DNA of 64,000 bases, from NCBI GenBank assembly GCA_019636175.1, contig JAHBYC010000010.1, positions 1-64,000 of the forward strand. The letters run 5' to 3'. Under the pieces are notes generated by a model. It saw only the letters and a program-made list of their open reading frames with translations, was not told the origin of the DNA and did no database searches. This document shows positions 15,183 through 22,802 of the stretch, piece after piece. Numbering within the stretch: position 1 is the first letter of the stretch; every line of letters begins with the position of its first letter. The position numbers were made by a program, and so were the translations under genes. The DNA comes from Caulobacter sp. (GTDB lineage: Bacteria; Pseudomonadota; Alphaproteobacteria; Caulobacterales; Caulobacteraceae).

Positions 15183-15599
15183 ATGGAAGACAAATCCGCC
15201 ATCATTGAAATGACGACCGATATCGTTTCGGCTTACGTTGGCAACAATTCGGTCGCCGCCAACGACATTCCTGCTCTGATCCAGTCGGTGCACAAGGCTC
15301 TGACCGGCGTGTCCAGCGGCGTCGAGACCGTCGAAGTCGCCCCCAAGGAACCGGCGGTTCCGGTGAAGCGCTCGATCACCCCCGATTTCCTGGTCTGTCT
15401 TGAGGACGGCCGCAAGTTCAAGTCGCTGAAGCGCCACCTGCGCACCAAGTATGACATGAGCCCCGAAGACTACCGCGCCAAGTGGGGTCTGGCCAAAGAC
15501 TACCCGATGGTCGCGCCCAACTACGCCAAGGCCCGTTCGGAACTGGCCAAGCAAATGGGTCTCGGCCAGGGCGGTCGCCAGGCCAAGAAGCGCCGCTAG
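15183..15599 (+). CDS. mucR: MucR/Ros-family transcriptional regulator (138 aa)
   Basis: Starts MEDKSAIIEMTTDIVSAYVG, the usual MucR N-terminal helical oligomerisation region, followed by a linker and the zinc-finger-like DNA-binding domain FLVCLEDGRKFKSLKRHL with MSPEDYRAKWGL. With the Ros spacing the metal-ligand positions are Cys72, Asp75, His85 and Tyr90, so the second Cys is Asp and the last His is Tyr; related Ros/MucR proteins are known to use or lose zinc in this way. MucR proteins bind AT-rich sites and repress cell-cycle, motility and surface genes. The start at 15183 fits family length better than upstream alternatives. A hairpin terminator follows at 15659. Confidence 0.9.
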   Translation: MEDKSAIIEMTTDIVSAYVGNNSVAANDIPALIQSVHKALTGVSSGVETVEVAPKEPAVPVKRSITPDFLVCLEDGRKFKSLKRHLRTKYDMSPEDYRAKWGLAKDYPMVAPNYAKARSELAKQMGLGQGGRQAKKRR

Positions 15600-15658
15600 G
15601 CCTTCCCGCCTCCGGCCGGCGGGCAACCGTGTGGGCCGGATCGGTAACCCGAGAGTTC

Positions 15659-15690
15659 AGCGCCCGTCGGCCACTCGGCCGGCGGGCGCT
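15659..15690 (+). terminator. Intrinsic terminator after mucR
   Basis: AGCGCCCG and CGGGCGCT form the outer stem, with a GGCC/GGCC inner stem, followed by GTCTTTG. The T run is short. Confidence 0.5.
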
Positions 15691-15728
15691 GTCTTTGCCC
15701 GCCGGCTGGGCGCTTTCCCTTTTCAATT

Positions 15729-15835
15729 GACTCGAAAAGAGAATCTTCACCCCCGCAACGAAAAAACGCTTGCCCCCGATTCGCCGGTTAAGCGATAGTG
15801 AATCCTAGGTGATTCCAAGGGGTTGTTAAGGATTC
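15729..15835. promoter_or_regulatory. Cluster of six GANTC sites upstream of the PAS gene
   Basis: GANTC occurs at 15729, 15741, 15778, 15800, 15811 and 15831. In DNA of this composition about 0.3 would be expected in 107 bp. GANTC is the target of CcrM methyltransferase in Caulobacterales, and methylated sites recruit GcrA. TTAA-N7-TGAA at 15788-15802, close to the CtrA consensus TTAA-N7-TTAA, overlaps one of them. Cell-cycle control of the next gene is inferred. Confidence 0.6.
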
Positions 15836-15840
15836 TGTAG

Positions 15841-16344
15841 ATGGTCGCGCAACTGGGCGCCTCGGCGATCGCCGCCCGCGCTCATGAGGAGTTGTTCAGC
15901 TACTGGGCCGCCCGGCGTCAATCGGGTCGTCTGCCGGGTCGCGCCGACATCCACCCTGAAGCCTTCAAGCGCCTGCTGCCGACGGTCAGCCTGATCGATG
16001 TCGTCCGTGACGACGGCAAGATCGACTACCGCCAGCGTCTGGCCGGAACCGGGCTCTACTCGGTCTATGGCCGCGAGATCACTGGCATGAAGCTGACCGA
16101 CCTCTACAACACCGCCGCCGCCGACTACTGGCGCAAGGAGCTTGACGCCGTGGTCGCCGACCGCCGGCCGCGGGTCGGTTCCCACAATATGGCCTGGCGC
16201 GGCGCGGCGCATGTCTCAACCCTCTGGCTGCGCCTGCCCCTGGCGAGCGACGGGCGCGAGGTGGACATGATCCTGGGCTATGACGCCGTCATCGGCATGA
16301 CCTCCGACCGCAACCAGCCGTTCAGCGGCATCCGCGCCGCCTGA
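15841..16344 (+). CDS. Single-domain PAS_5 protein (167 aa)
   Basis: A PAS-fold protein of the PAS_5 type, with FSYWAARRQSGRLPGRADIHPEAFKRLLP opening, the IDYRQRLAGTGLYSVYGREITG core and WLRLPLASDGREVDMILGYD ending. No output domain or membrane helix is present, so it probably acts by binding a partner. It recalls the single-domain PAS regulators of Caulobacter cell-cycle kinases (such as MopJ), but identity is not shown. The adjacent genes are MucR and, beyond sufE, two kinases with a PleC/DivJ-like core. Upstream DNA is packed with GANTC sites. Confidence 0.8.
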   Translation: MVAQLGASAIAARAHEELFSYWAARRQSGRLPGRADIHPEAFKRLLPTVSLIDVVRDDGKIDYRQRLAGTGLYSVYGREITGMKLTDLYNTAAADYWRKELDAVVADRRPRVGSHNMAWRGAAHVSTLWLRLPLASDGREVDMILGYDAVIGMTSDRNQPFSGIRAA

Positions 16345-16353
16345 TCAAAGGCG

Positions 16354-16779
16354 TCAGGCCGAGATGCGATCGGCCGCGTCGCGGCGAATACGCTCGACCA
16401 TCGCCGCAAGCCCGTTGGATCGCTGGGTGGACAGCGCCTCGTCCAGGCCAAGGCTGGCCAGCGCCGCCTTGGCGTCGAAGGCCAGAATGTCGGCCGGCCG
16501 CCGCCCGGAATACAGCCGCAGAAGCAGGGCGATCAGGCCCCGCACGATATGGGCGTCGGAGTCGCCGCGGAACCTCAGGGTCCCGTCGGCCGGTTCGGTC
16601 ACCAGCCAGACCTGGCTGGCGCAGCCGCGGACCTTGTTGTCGTCCGACCGCTCGGCGTCGGTCAGCGGCTCCAGGTCGTGGCCAAGATCGATGACATGGC
16701 GGTAGCGTTCCTCCCAGTCGCCGAGCAGATCGAAGTCCTCGGCGAGGCGCGCCAGTTCCGTATCGATGGGAGAGGTCAT
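16354..16779 (-). CDS. sufE: SufE family cysteine desulfuration protein (141 aa)
   Basis: SufE accepts persulfide sulfur from the cysteine desulfurase SufS and stimulates it for iron-sulfur cluster assembly. The acceptor Cys is Cys53 in DNKVRGCASQVWL, the family hallmark; the N-terminal DWEERYRHVIDLG and the SGRRPADILAFD stretch also fit. Full length. It is not next to other suf genes, which are probably elsewhere. It lies on the minus strand immediately downstream (21 bp) of the single-domain kinase gene and may be co-transcribed with it. Confidence 0.93.
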   Translation of the reverse strand: MTSPIDTELARLAEDFDLLGDWEERYRHVIDLGHDLEPLTDAERSDDNKVRGCASQVWLVTEPADGTLRFRGDSDAHIVRGLIALLLRLYSGRRPADILAFDAKAALASLGLDEALSTQRSNGLAAMVERIRRDAADRISA

Positions 16780-16799
16780 GGCCGGGGCTTAACCCCGGC

Positions 16800-17588
16800 T
16801 CAGGCGGCGGGCAAGCTCAGGGTCGCGGTGAAGCCGGCGCCCGGCTCCGAGGTCAGCGCCAGATCGCCGTTCATCGCCCGGCTCAGGGCCTGAACGATCG
16901 GCAGACCCAGGCCCGCGCCGCTGGCGGTGCGGGTCAGGGCGCACTGGCCCTGTTCGAACGGGCGCAGGATCCGGTCCAGGTCCTCCGGCTCGACCCCCGC
17001 GCCCTGGTCGGAAATGGCGATGCGGACCATCCCGCCGTCCCGGGTGGCGTCGACGCGGACCCGGCCCCTCTCCGGCGACCATTTCACCGCGTTCTGCAGC
17101 AGGTTGAACAACATGGTCCGCAGACCACGGCTCTCGGCGAACACCTGCTGCAAGGCGGTGTCGTCGCTGATGTCGATGCAGACGCCGGTCGCCTTCAGGT
17201 CCGGGGCCAGCTGTTCCAGAACATCCTCGAGGGCGTGATCGAGCGGCTCGGCGCAGACCTCCATGTCGATGCCGTGTCCCTCGAGCCTGGCGAGTTCGAG
17301 GATCTGGTTGACCAGGGTCAGTAGCCGGTGGCCGCTCTCCCGGATGTGTTCGGCATATTCCTTGTACTGCGGCGCGCCCAGGGGACCGTACAGTTCGCAG
17401 GCCAGCATTTCCGAAAAGCCGATCACCGCATTCAGGGGCGTGCGCAGTTCATGGCTGACCATGCGCAGGAAGGATCGCTTCTGATCGTCCATCATCGCGC
17501 GGCGGGGCGACATCGGAACCGCGCGGGGGAAGGCGACCGGTTCAGCCGGTTCGTGGCGTTCGACAATCTTCAGAGCCGCGCGGGTCAT
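16800..17588 (-). CDS. Cytoplasmic histidine kinase without sensor domain (262 aa)
   Basis: A HisKA domain (SFLRMVSHELRTPLNAVIGF, with the phospho-accepting His) is followed by a complete HATPase domain: N-box LLFNLLQNAVKWSP, G1 box ISDQGAGVEPED and G2 box GAGLGLPIV. The segment after the His box (ELYGPLGAPQYKEYAEHI) is the pattern seen in PleC/DivJ-type alphaproteobacterial kinases. The N-terminal 40 residues are not a recognisable sensor. GGAGG 7 nt before the ATG at 17588 decides the start over an upstream ATG at 17609. No response regulator is adjacent. It is divergent from another kinase of the same core type. Confidence 0.88.
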   Translation of the reverse strand: MTRAALKIVERHEPAEPVAFPRAVPMSPRRAMMDDQKRSFLRMVSHELRTPLNAVIGFSEMLACELYGPLGAPQYKEYAEHIRESGHRLLTLVNQILELARLEGHGIDMEVCAEPLDHALEDVLEQLAPDLKATGVCIDISDDTALQQVFAESRGLRTMLFNLLQNAVKWSPERGRVRVDATRDGGMVRIAISDQGAGVEPEDLDRILRPFEQGQCALTRTASGAGLGLPIVQALSRAMNGDLALTSEPGAGFTATLSLPAA

Positions 17589-17793
17589 TCTGGCCTCCGG
17601 GAGCGCCACCTTCGGTGACCGGACCCTGTTATCGCCCGGGGCCGCTTACGATTCCGTTGCGCTGGAAAGAAGGTTTTCCACACCCCCTCCACCACCTTCC
17701 GTCGCCCGCCGATTGTGCGCCCTTCTAGGGATCGTCAGGGGAGGCTAATCTGTTAACGTCCGCGTTCCGGGCTGGGGACCTGCAAGACTTCCG

Positions 17794-19305
17794 TTGACCA
17801 AGTATCGCTCCGCACAGATGGCCGGCGTCCGGCGCGCCAGGCGTGGACCGCACCCGTTGTGGCTGCTGGGTCTCGCGGCGCTGGTCGGCGCGCTCGGTCC
17901 GCTGATTGCCGGCGGCGTGGGCGGTCCGCTGGGGGTCTTGTGTCTTGCGCCGCTGGCCGTGGCGCTGGTGATGGCCCGGGAACAGCTGATGGCGTCGGCG
18001 GCGATCCTGGCTGTGATGGCCGCCGCCGTCGCTGCCGTGGGCCAGCTTGCCGGCATTGCCCGGCCGGCGCCGGAACCCGCCGTCAGTCTGTGGCTCGGCC
18101 TGCTGGCGATGACGGTCATCGGTCTGTCGATCGGGGCCGGGCTGGTCATCGGCAGGCGAAAGCGCAAGGAGGCGGAGGAGCGCCAGGACGGCGAGTCCGC
18201 CCGTCTGACCCGGCTCCTGTCGGCCCAGCCCCATCTGCTGATCGCCATCTATCCGCACGGCAAGGTGCGGGCCCTCTATGGTCGCGCGCCCGAGGGGATC
18301 GACCCCGATGTCCTGATCCGCCTGGGACTGACGGGCGTCGCCGCTGATCGCGAGCCGGTCGCCGCGGCCCTGAAGCAGGCGGCGACCCAGGGGCGCGCCG
18401 ACGTCGCATTCGCCCCGCTCAGGGCTCAGGACCGATGGGTGTCGGTCAGTTTCAAGCGGGCCGACGACAACATGATCGTCGCCCTGATGCGGGATGCGAC
18501 CACCGAACGCGCCAGGGAAGCGGCGCTGGATCAGGCGCGGATCGACGCGGAGTCTCTGGCGGGCGGCAAGTCCCGCTTCCTGGCCAATATGAGCCATGAA
18601 CTGCGCACCCCGCTGAACGCCATCATGGGCTTTTCGGACATCATGCGGGCGCGGCTGTTCGGGCCGATGCCGGACAAGTACGGCGAGTACAGCCAGCTGA
18701 TCCATGAGGCCGGGGCGCATCTGCTGGATCTGATCAATGATGTGCTCGACATGTCGAAGATCGAGGCGGACCGCTTCGAACTGTTCCGCGAGCCGTTCGA
18801 CGCCCGTGAGGCGGTCTCGGCGGCGCTGCGACTTCTGCGCCTGCAGGCTGATGCAGCGACCATCCAGCTGCGTGGAATTCTGCCCGCCCGGGCGCTGGAG
18901 ATCGACGCCGACCGGCGGGCGCTGAAACAGATTGTCCTGAACCTGGTCTCCAACGCCCTGAAGTTCACCCCCAAGGGCGGCGCCATCACGGTCACGGCCC
19001 AGGGCTATGAGGGGGTCTTCGAGCTGGTCGTCACCGACACCGGCGTGGGCATCTCACCCGAAGACCTCGAACGGCTGGGGCGGCCCTATGAACAGGCCGG
19101 CGACAGCGATCGACGCGCGATGGGCACCGGCCTTGGCCTGTCGCTGGTGCGCTCCTTCGCCGAATTGCACGGCGGGGAGATGGCGATCGAGAGCACCCTT
19201 GGGCAGGGGACGTCTGTGACCATCCGTCTTCCCGTCCTGCTGCCGCCGAAGACCGCGTCGGAACCGGCGTCGGACAATGTCGTGGCCTTTACCCCGGTCC
19301 GATAG
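17794..19305 (+). CDS. Membrane-bound sensor histidine kinase (503 aa)
   Basis: Three or four N-terminal helices (residues about 20-125, e.g. LAPLAVALVMAREQ and LGLLAMTVIGLSIGAGLVIG) are followed by a short PAS-like stretch (about 145-225), a HisKA domain with FLANMSHELRTPLNAIMGFS and an HATPase domain (NLVSNALKFTPKGG, VTDTGVGISPED, GTGLGLSLV). The core resembles PleC/DivJ-type kinases (RLFGPMPDKYGEYSQLIHE). The start is uncertain: TTG at 17794 or ATG at 17818. No regulator gene is linked. Being divergent from the small kinase at 16800 may allow shared promoter control. Confidence 0.88.
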   Translation: MTKYRSAQMAGVRRARRGPHPLWLLGLAALVGALGPLIAGGVGGPLGVLCLAPLAVALVMAREQLMASAAILAVMAAAVAAVGQLAGIARPAPEPAVSLWLGLLAMTVIGLSIGAGLVIGRRKRKEAEERQDGESARLTRLLSAQPHLLIAIYPHGKVRALYGRAPEGIDPDVLIRLGLTGVAADREPVAAALKQAATQGRADVAFAPLRAQDRWVSVSFKRADDNMIVALMRDATTERAREAALDQARIDAESLAGGKSRFLANMSHELRTPLNAIMGFSDIMRARLFGPMPDKYGEYSQLIHEAGAHLLDLINDVLDMSKIEADRFELFREPFDAREAVSAALRLLRLQADAATIQLRGILPARALEIDADRRALKQIVLNLVSNALKFTPKGGAITVTAQGYEGVFELVVTDTGVGISPEDLERLGRPYEQAGDSDRRAMGTGLGLSLVRSFAELHGGEMAIESTLGQGTSVTIRLPVLLPPKTASEPASDNVVAFTPVR

Positions 19306-19314
19306 AGTCGGGAC

Positions 19315-20244
19315 CTAACGCCAGCTCGCCGCGAGAAACGCCCGCCCGGCGGCGAAGTCGCCGATCTCGACGTGGGCCTGGCGCACGACATCGCCCTTGC
19401 GGCCGCTGAACACGAATTCGACGATCATCGCCTCACGGGGATCAAGATCGGCCATGGCCGCGATGGCGGCGTCGGGAAAGCGGAAGCTCCACCCACCCTT
19501 GCTGCCCGGCGGCAGCAACAGGTCGGGCGCAACGCCGCGCCATTCAGCCTGAAACACCCTTGAGGCGGCCCTTGGCGGAATGCGCGCCGCCAGGCTCAGC
19601 TTGCCGCCCTTTCCGGGCGATCTCCTGTCTAGATAGGGACCGTCTGTGCGCCTGACGTCGCGCATGATCAGGCGGGCGGCATAGGGACTGGCGCCGTCGG
19701 CGAACACCGCGACCGCGGTCAGGGCCGGCGGGCCATACTGCCCGGCAAGGCCAAATTGCAGGCGGTCCCAGCCGAACGGACCACTCTGGGAAAGCTTCCA
19801 GCGGGCGCCCTCTCGGGAGACGGCCCGGTCGGCCTTCCAGTCGGCCACTTCGCCGGGATAATTCATCCGCGCCAGCTTGGAGTAGCCGTCAAAGCCGGTG
19901 CGAACCCGGCCTGCCGCAACGGTCATGTCGTGGGAACGGCAGTCGGCCGAGGCCGCCGCGGCCCGGGCCCGTTGTTCGGTGCGATTCAGGGTTTCGGGTC
20001 CGGCGCCGGCGCGCAGGGCGGCGCCGCGAGCCTGGAGCCGCGCGGCGTTGAGCGCGGCGCCGATCGGCGGACTGAACAGGCGGCAACGGCTGTCGGCGGC
20101 GGTCATCACCGTCCGCTCATACAGCAGGTCCAACGCCCCACCGGCCGCGTGGGCGGGACGCGCCGTCACGACGGCGGCGACGCAGACAAGGCTGATCGCC
20201 CACCACAGGACTCGTTCCTTGATGTGGTCGCGCAGGCTCGTCAT
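19315..20244 (-). CDS. Exported hypothetical protein (309 aa)
   Basis: A clear signal peptide (LWWAISLVCVAAVVTARPAHA) precedes a mature domain of about 280 residues with FDGYSKLARMNYPGEVADWKA and two Cys residues near the N-terminus (RCRLF, DCRSH) that could form a disulfide. I do not recognise a family with confidence. The ATG at 20244 was chosen because the export signal begins there; upstream codons read as low-complexity. It is convergent with the kinase gene, 10 bp apart. Confidence 0.7.
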   Translation of the reverse strand: MTSLRDHIKERVLWWAISLVCVAAVVTARPAHAAGGALDLLYERTVMTAADSRCRLFSPPIGAALNAARLQARGAALRAGAGPETLNRTEQRARAAAASADCRSHDMTVAAGRVRTGFDGYSKLARMNYPGEVADWKADRAVSREGARWKLSQSGPFGWDRLQFGLAGQYGPPALTAVAVFADGASPYAARLIMRDVRRTDGPYLDRRSPGKGGKLSLAARIPPRAASRVFQAEWRGVAPDLLLPPGSKGGWSFRFPDAAIAAMADLDPREAMIVEFVFSGRKGDVVRQAHVEIGDFAAGRAFLAASWR

Positions 20245-20329
20245 CGACAGGCTTTCCCCCGGGCTTGATCCTCGGCAGACTAGCCCTGTCGGTCTTGCGA
20301 TCCGGTTAGCGAGGAGGAAAATCACCCGC

Positions 20330-20662
20330 GTGCTGCTCTCCACGGATATCTGGGTCGGCGCCCTGATCCGCCGCGCCGAACTGGGCGGAGCCTTTGCCGT
20401 GGTGGCGCGCAAGGGCGACCCCCGCGCGGGCTCGGTGCTGGTAAAGGCCATCAACCGGGGAGACGGAACGGCCAGGCTCTACAGCGAGGCCACGCGGGGG
20501 GACGGTGAACGGTTCTGGATGCAGCCCGTGGCCAGCGATCAGGAGCCCGACCTCGACGCCTACATCGGCCGAACGGCCCGGATCGACCCCGATGTCTGGG
20601 TGGTGGAGATCGAGGATCGCGAGGGACGACACTTCCTCACGGAGGCCGTTGAGGTGCGTTAA
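20330..20662 (+). CDS. DUF1491 family protein (110 aa)
   Basis: Small alphaproteobacterial protein of the DUF1491 type: TDIWVGALIRRAELGGAFA, then GDPRAGSVLVKA, and the end DVWVVEIEDREGRHFL. Function unknown. The GTG start at 20330 is 9 nt after GAGGAGGAAA; a much longer open frame upstream lacks conservation features and is antisense to the exported protein. Confidence 0.75.
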   Translation: MLLSTDIWVGALIRRAELGGAFAVVARKGDPRAGSVLVKAINRGDGTARLYSEATRGDGERFWMQPVASDQEPDLDAYIGRTARIDPDVWVVEIEDREGRHFLTEAVEVR

Positions 20663-20731
20663 CTGCGTTCCTTGACGCTCCTGAAAGGGCGCCAGGTGCA
20701 TGGGGTCGTCAGTCCCCAATCTGAGTTTCCC

Positions 20732-21112
20732 ATGCTTTTTCTCCTGAACGATGTCGTGCTGAACCTGGAAGGCGCCCAGATGGCCCCTCCGGTCGCGGCC
20801 CAGCGTTTCAAGGCCCTGACGATGGGCTTTGTGGAGAAGCTCGGCCGGGAGCTGTTTTCCGAAGAACCCCTGCTGCAGCATCGCCACCCGGAACGGGCCC
20901 GCCGGCTGGCGGGCCTGATCCTGCTCAAGCAGCCGACCATCAATGCCGCGCTCTTTGTGGCCCAGGCGCGGGGTTGTCCCGAGAACATTGTCGCGGTGCG
21001 CTACGCCCAGATCAGCTTCGAGGTGATGGGGCTGCTCTACGAGCGCCAGCAGGCCGGGAGCCTGACGACGGTTGAGGCCGACCGTCAGGTCTGGCGTCGC
21101 CTCGCCGCCTGA
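20732..21112 (+). CDS. Conserved-looking hypothetical protein (126 aa)
   Basis: A soluble helical protein with MLFLLNDVVLNLEGAQ at the start and FKALTMGFVEKLGRELFSEEP, then LILLKQPTINAALFVAQ. No signal peptide or catalytic motif. The start may instead be the TTG at 20672, which would add 20 residues. It follows the DUF1491 gene by 69 bp on the same strand. I cannot assign a role. Confidence 0.6.
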   Translation: MLFLLNDVVLNLEGAQMAPPVAAQRFKALTMGFVEKLGRELFSEEPLLQHRHPERARRLAGLILLKQPTINAALFVAQARGCPENIVAVRYAQISFEVMGLLYERQQAGSLTTVEADRQVWRRLAA

Positions 21113-21213
21113 GGCCGCGGCGCGCCGAAGGCGGCCCTTGGCCCGACGCTTTATTGTAGACCCTCGGTCCGCTGCATCCTAACCTTAGGTCGAGTAAGGG
21201 GTTGGGGGTATCC

Positions 21214-22770
21214 ATGTTCGCGAGAATGTTGTCGGCGCTCGCCGCCGTCGTAATTGTCGCTTTTGCGGCTTCGCCTGCGGAAGCGCGCTGGCTGCGGGCC
21301 GAAAGCCCCCGGTTCATCGTCTACAGCGACGGCAGCGAGAGCGTTCTTCGGGCCTATGTCGACAAGATGGAGGTGTTCGACACCTTCCTGCGCGCCCGCC
21401 ACGGTCTGCCGGAAACCGGCGTCCCGTTGCGCAAGCTGCCGATCTATCTGGTGCGCTCGCGCACCGATCTGCAGATCACCTGGAACGGGGCCGGAAACGC
21501 CATCGCCGGCTACTACAGCCCCGGCGCGTCCGACACCTTCGCCGTCGCCACCCTGGAAGACCGCAAGGATTCCTCGACCCTGCTGCACGAATATACCCAC
21601 CACTTCATGCTGCAGAATTTCCCGGGGGCCTATCCGGCCTGGATGGTGGAAGGCTACGCCGAATTCTACGGCGAGACGGTCATCCGGGGACAGTTTATCG
21701 AAGTCGGTCAGGTCGCGGACAATCGGGCGAGCGCCCTGCTGGCCAGCCGTTGGATTCCGATGGCCGATCTGCTGGCCAACAAGCAGAGCCCGTCCGACTG
21801 GGATTCCTTCTATGCCCAGTCCTGGCTGCTGACCCACTATCTGATGAGCGATCCGCAGCGCTTCCAGCAGTTTCAGGCCTTTGCCTCGGCGGTCGGCCGC
21901 GGCGCCGATCCGGTAAAGGCGATGACGGACGCGACGGGACAGACTCCGGACGAGCTCGAGCAGTCGCTCAGGCGCTATGTCCGCAGCGGCCTGAAGATCA
22001 CCCAGTACAAGCGGGACCATATTCCGACCCCGAACATCACCATCACCACCCTGCCGCCCTCGGCCGATGACCTGCTTCTGGAGCGGGTTCAGATCGTCGC
22101 CCATTCCTACAAGGACGCGGCGCCGGGCTATCTGGGAATGATCCAGCGCCGGGCGGCCAAGTATCCGGACGATCAACTGGCGGTCCTGACCCTGGGCCAG
22201 ACGGAGATGGAGCTGGGAGACCACGCCAAGGGCAGGACCTTGCTGGAGGGCTGGCTGAAGGCTCATCCCGATGACGCCGAGGCCATGTATGTGCTGGGCA
22301 GCCATCTCTACAACGATGCCTGGACCAGGGCCGACGAGGGCGACGACAAGAAAAAGGATGCCAAGGAAGAGGACAAGGATGACGACGAGGACGCTGACGT
22401 TCCCGTCATTCGCACCATCGCCGATCCGGCGATGATGAAAGACGCCGAGCAATGGCTGGCCAAGGCGGCCGGTCTGGCTCCGAACGATTATCGAATCCTC
22501 TACGCCTACGCCCAGGTGCGCCGGACCCAGTCGGACTATCCCAAGAAGGCCGACATGGATCTGCTGATCGGCGCCTATCGTCAGGCCCCGCAGGTCGTTC
22601 CGCTGCGGTTCGAGCTGGTCAATGTGCTGATCGCGCGCCGCCATACGCCGGAGGCGCGGGCCCTGCTGCAGCCGCTGCTGAACCATCCGCACAGCAAATC
22701 GATCGTCGCCGCCGCGCGAAGATTGCTCCAACGCATCGAGGATCAGGAGCGACGCAACGGTCCTGGGTGA
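21214..22770 (+). CDS. Exported zinc-metallopeptidase-like protein with TPR tail (518 aa)
   Basis: Signal peptide at residues 1-25 (LSALAAVVIVAFAASPAEA). The catalytic zinc motif LLHEYTHHFML (HExxH) is followed about 20 residues later by WMVEGYAEFYGE, whose Glu fits the third ligand of a gluzincin (peptidase MA, DUF1570-like). The C-terminal half has TPR-like helices (LAVLTLGQTEMELGDHAKGR) interrupted by a strongly acidic/lysine stretch (DEGDDKKKDAKEEDKDDDED). Likely periplasmic. The ATG at 21214 is preferred because the signal peptide begins there. Substrate unknown. Confidence 0.85.
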   Translation: MFARMLSALAAVVIVAFAASPAEARWLRAESPRFIVYSDGSESVLRAYVDKMEVFDTFLRARHGLPETGVPLRKLPIYLVRSRTDLQITWNGAGNAIAGYYSPGASDTFAVATLEDRKDSSTLLHEYTHHFMLQNFPGAYPAWMVEGYAEFYGETVIRGQFIEVGQVADNRASALLASRWIPMADLLANKQSPSDWDSFYAQSWLLTHYLMSDPQRFQQFQAFASAVGRGADPVKAMTDATGQTPDELEQSLRRYVRSGLKITQYKRDHIPTPNITITTLPPSADDLLLERVQIVAHSYKDAAPGYLGMIQRRAAKYPDDQLAVLTLGQTEMELGDHAKGRTLLEGWLKAHPDDAEAMYVLGSHLYNDAWTRADEGDDKKKDAKEEDKDDDEDADVPVIRTIADPAMMKDAEQWLAKAAGLAPNDYRILYAYAQVRRTQSDYPKKADMDLLIGAYRQAPQVVPLRFELVNVLIARRHTPEARALLQPLLNHPHSKSIVAAARRLLQRIEDQERRNGPG

Positions 22771-22802
22771 CAACGGGCCTTTCCCCCGCTACTCCGCCGG
22801 CC

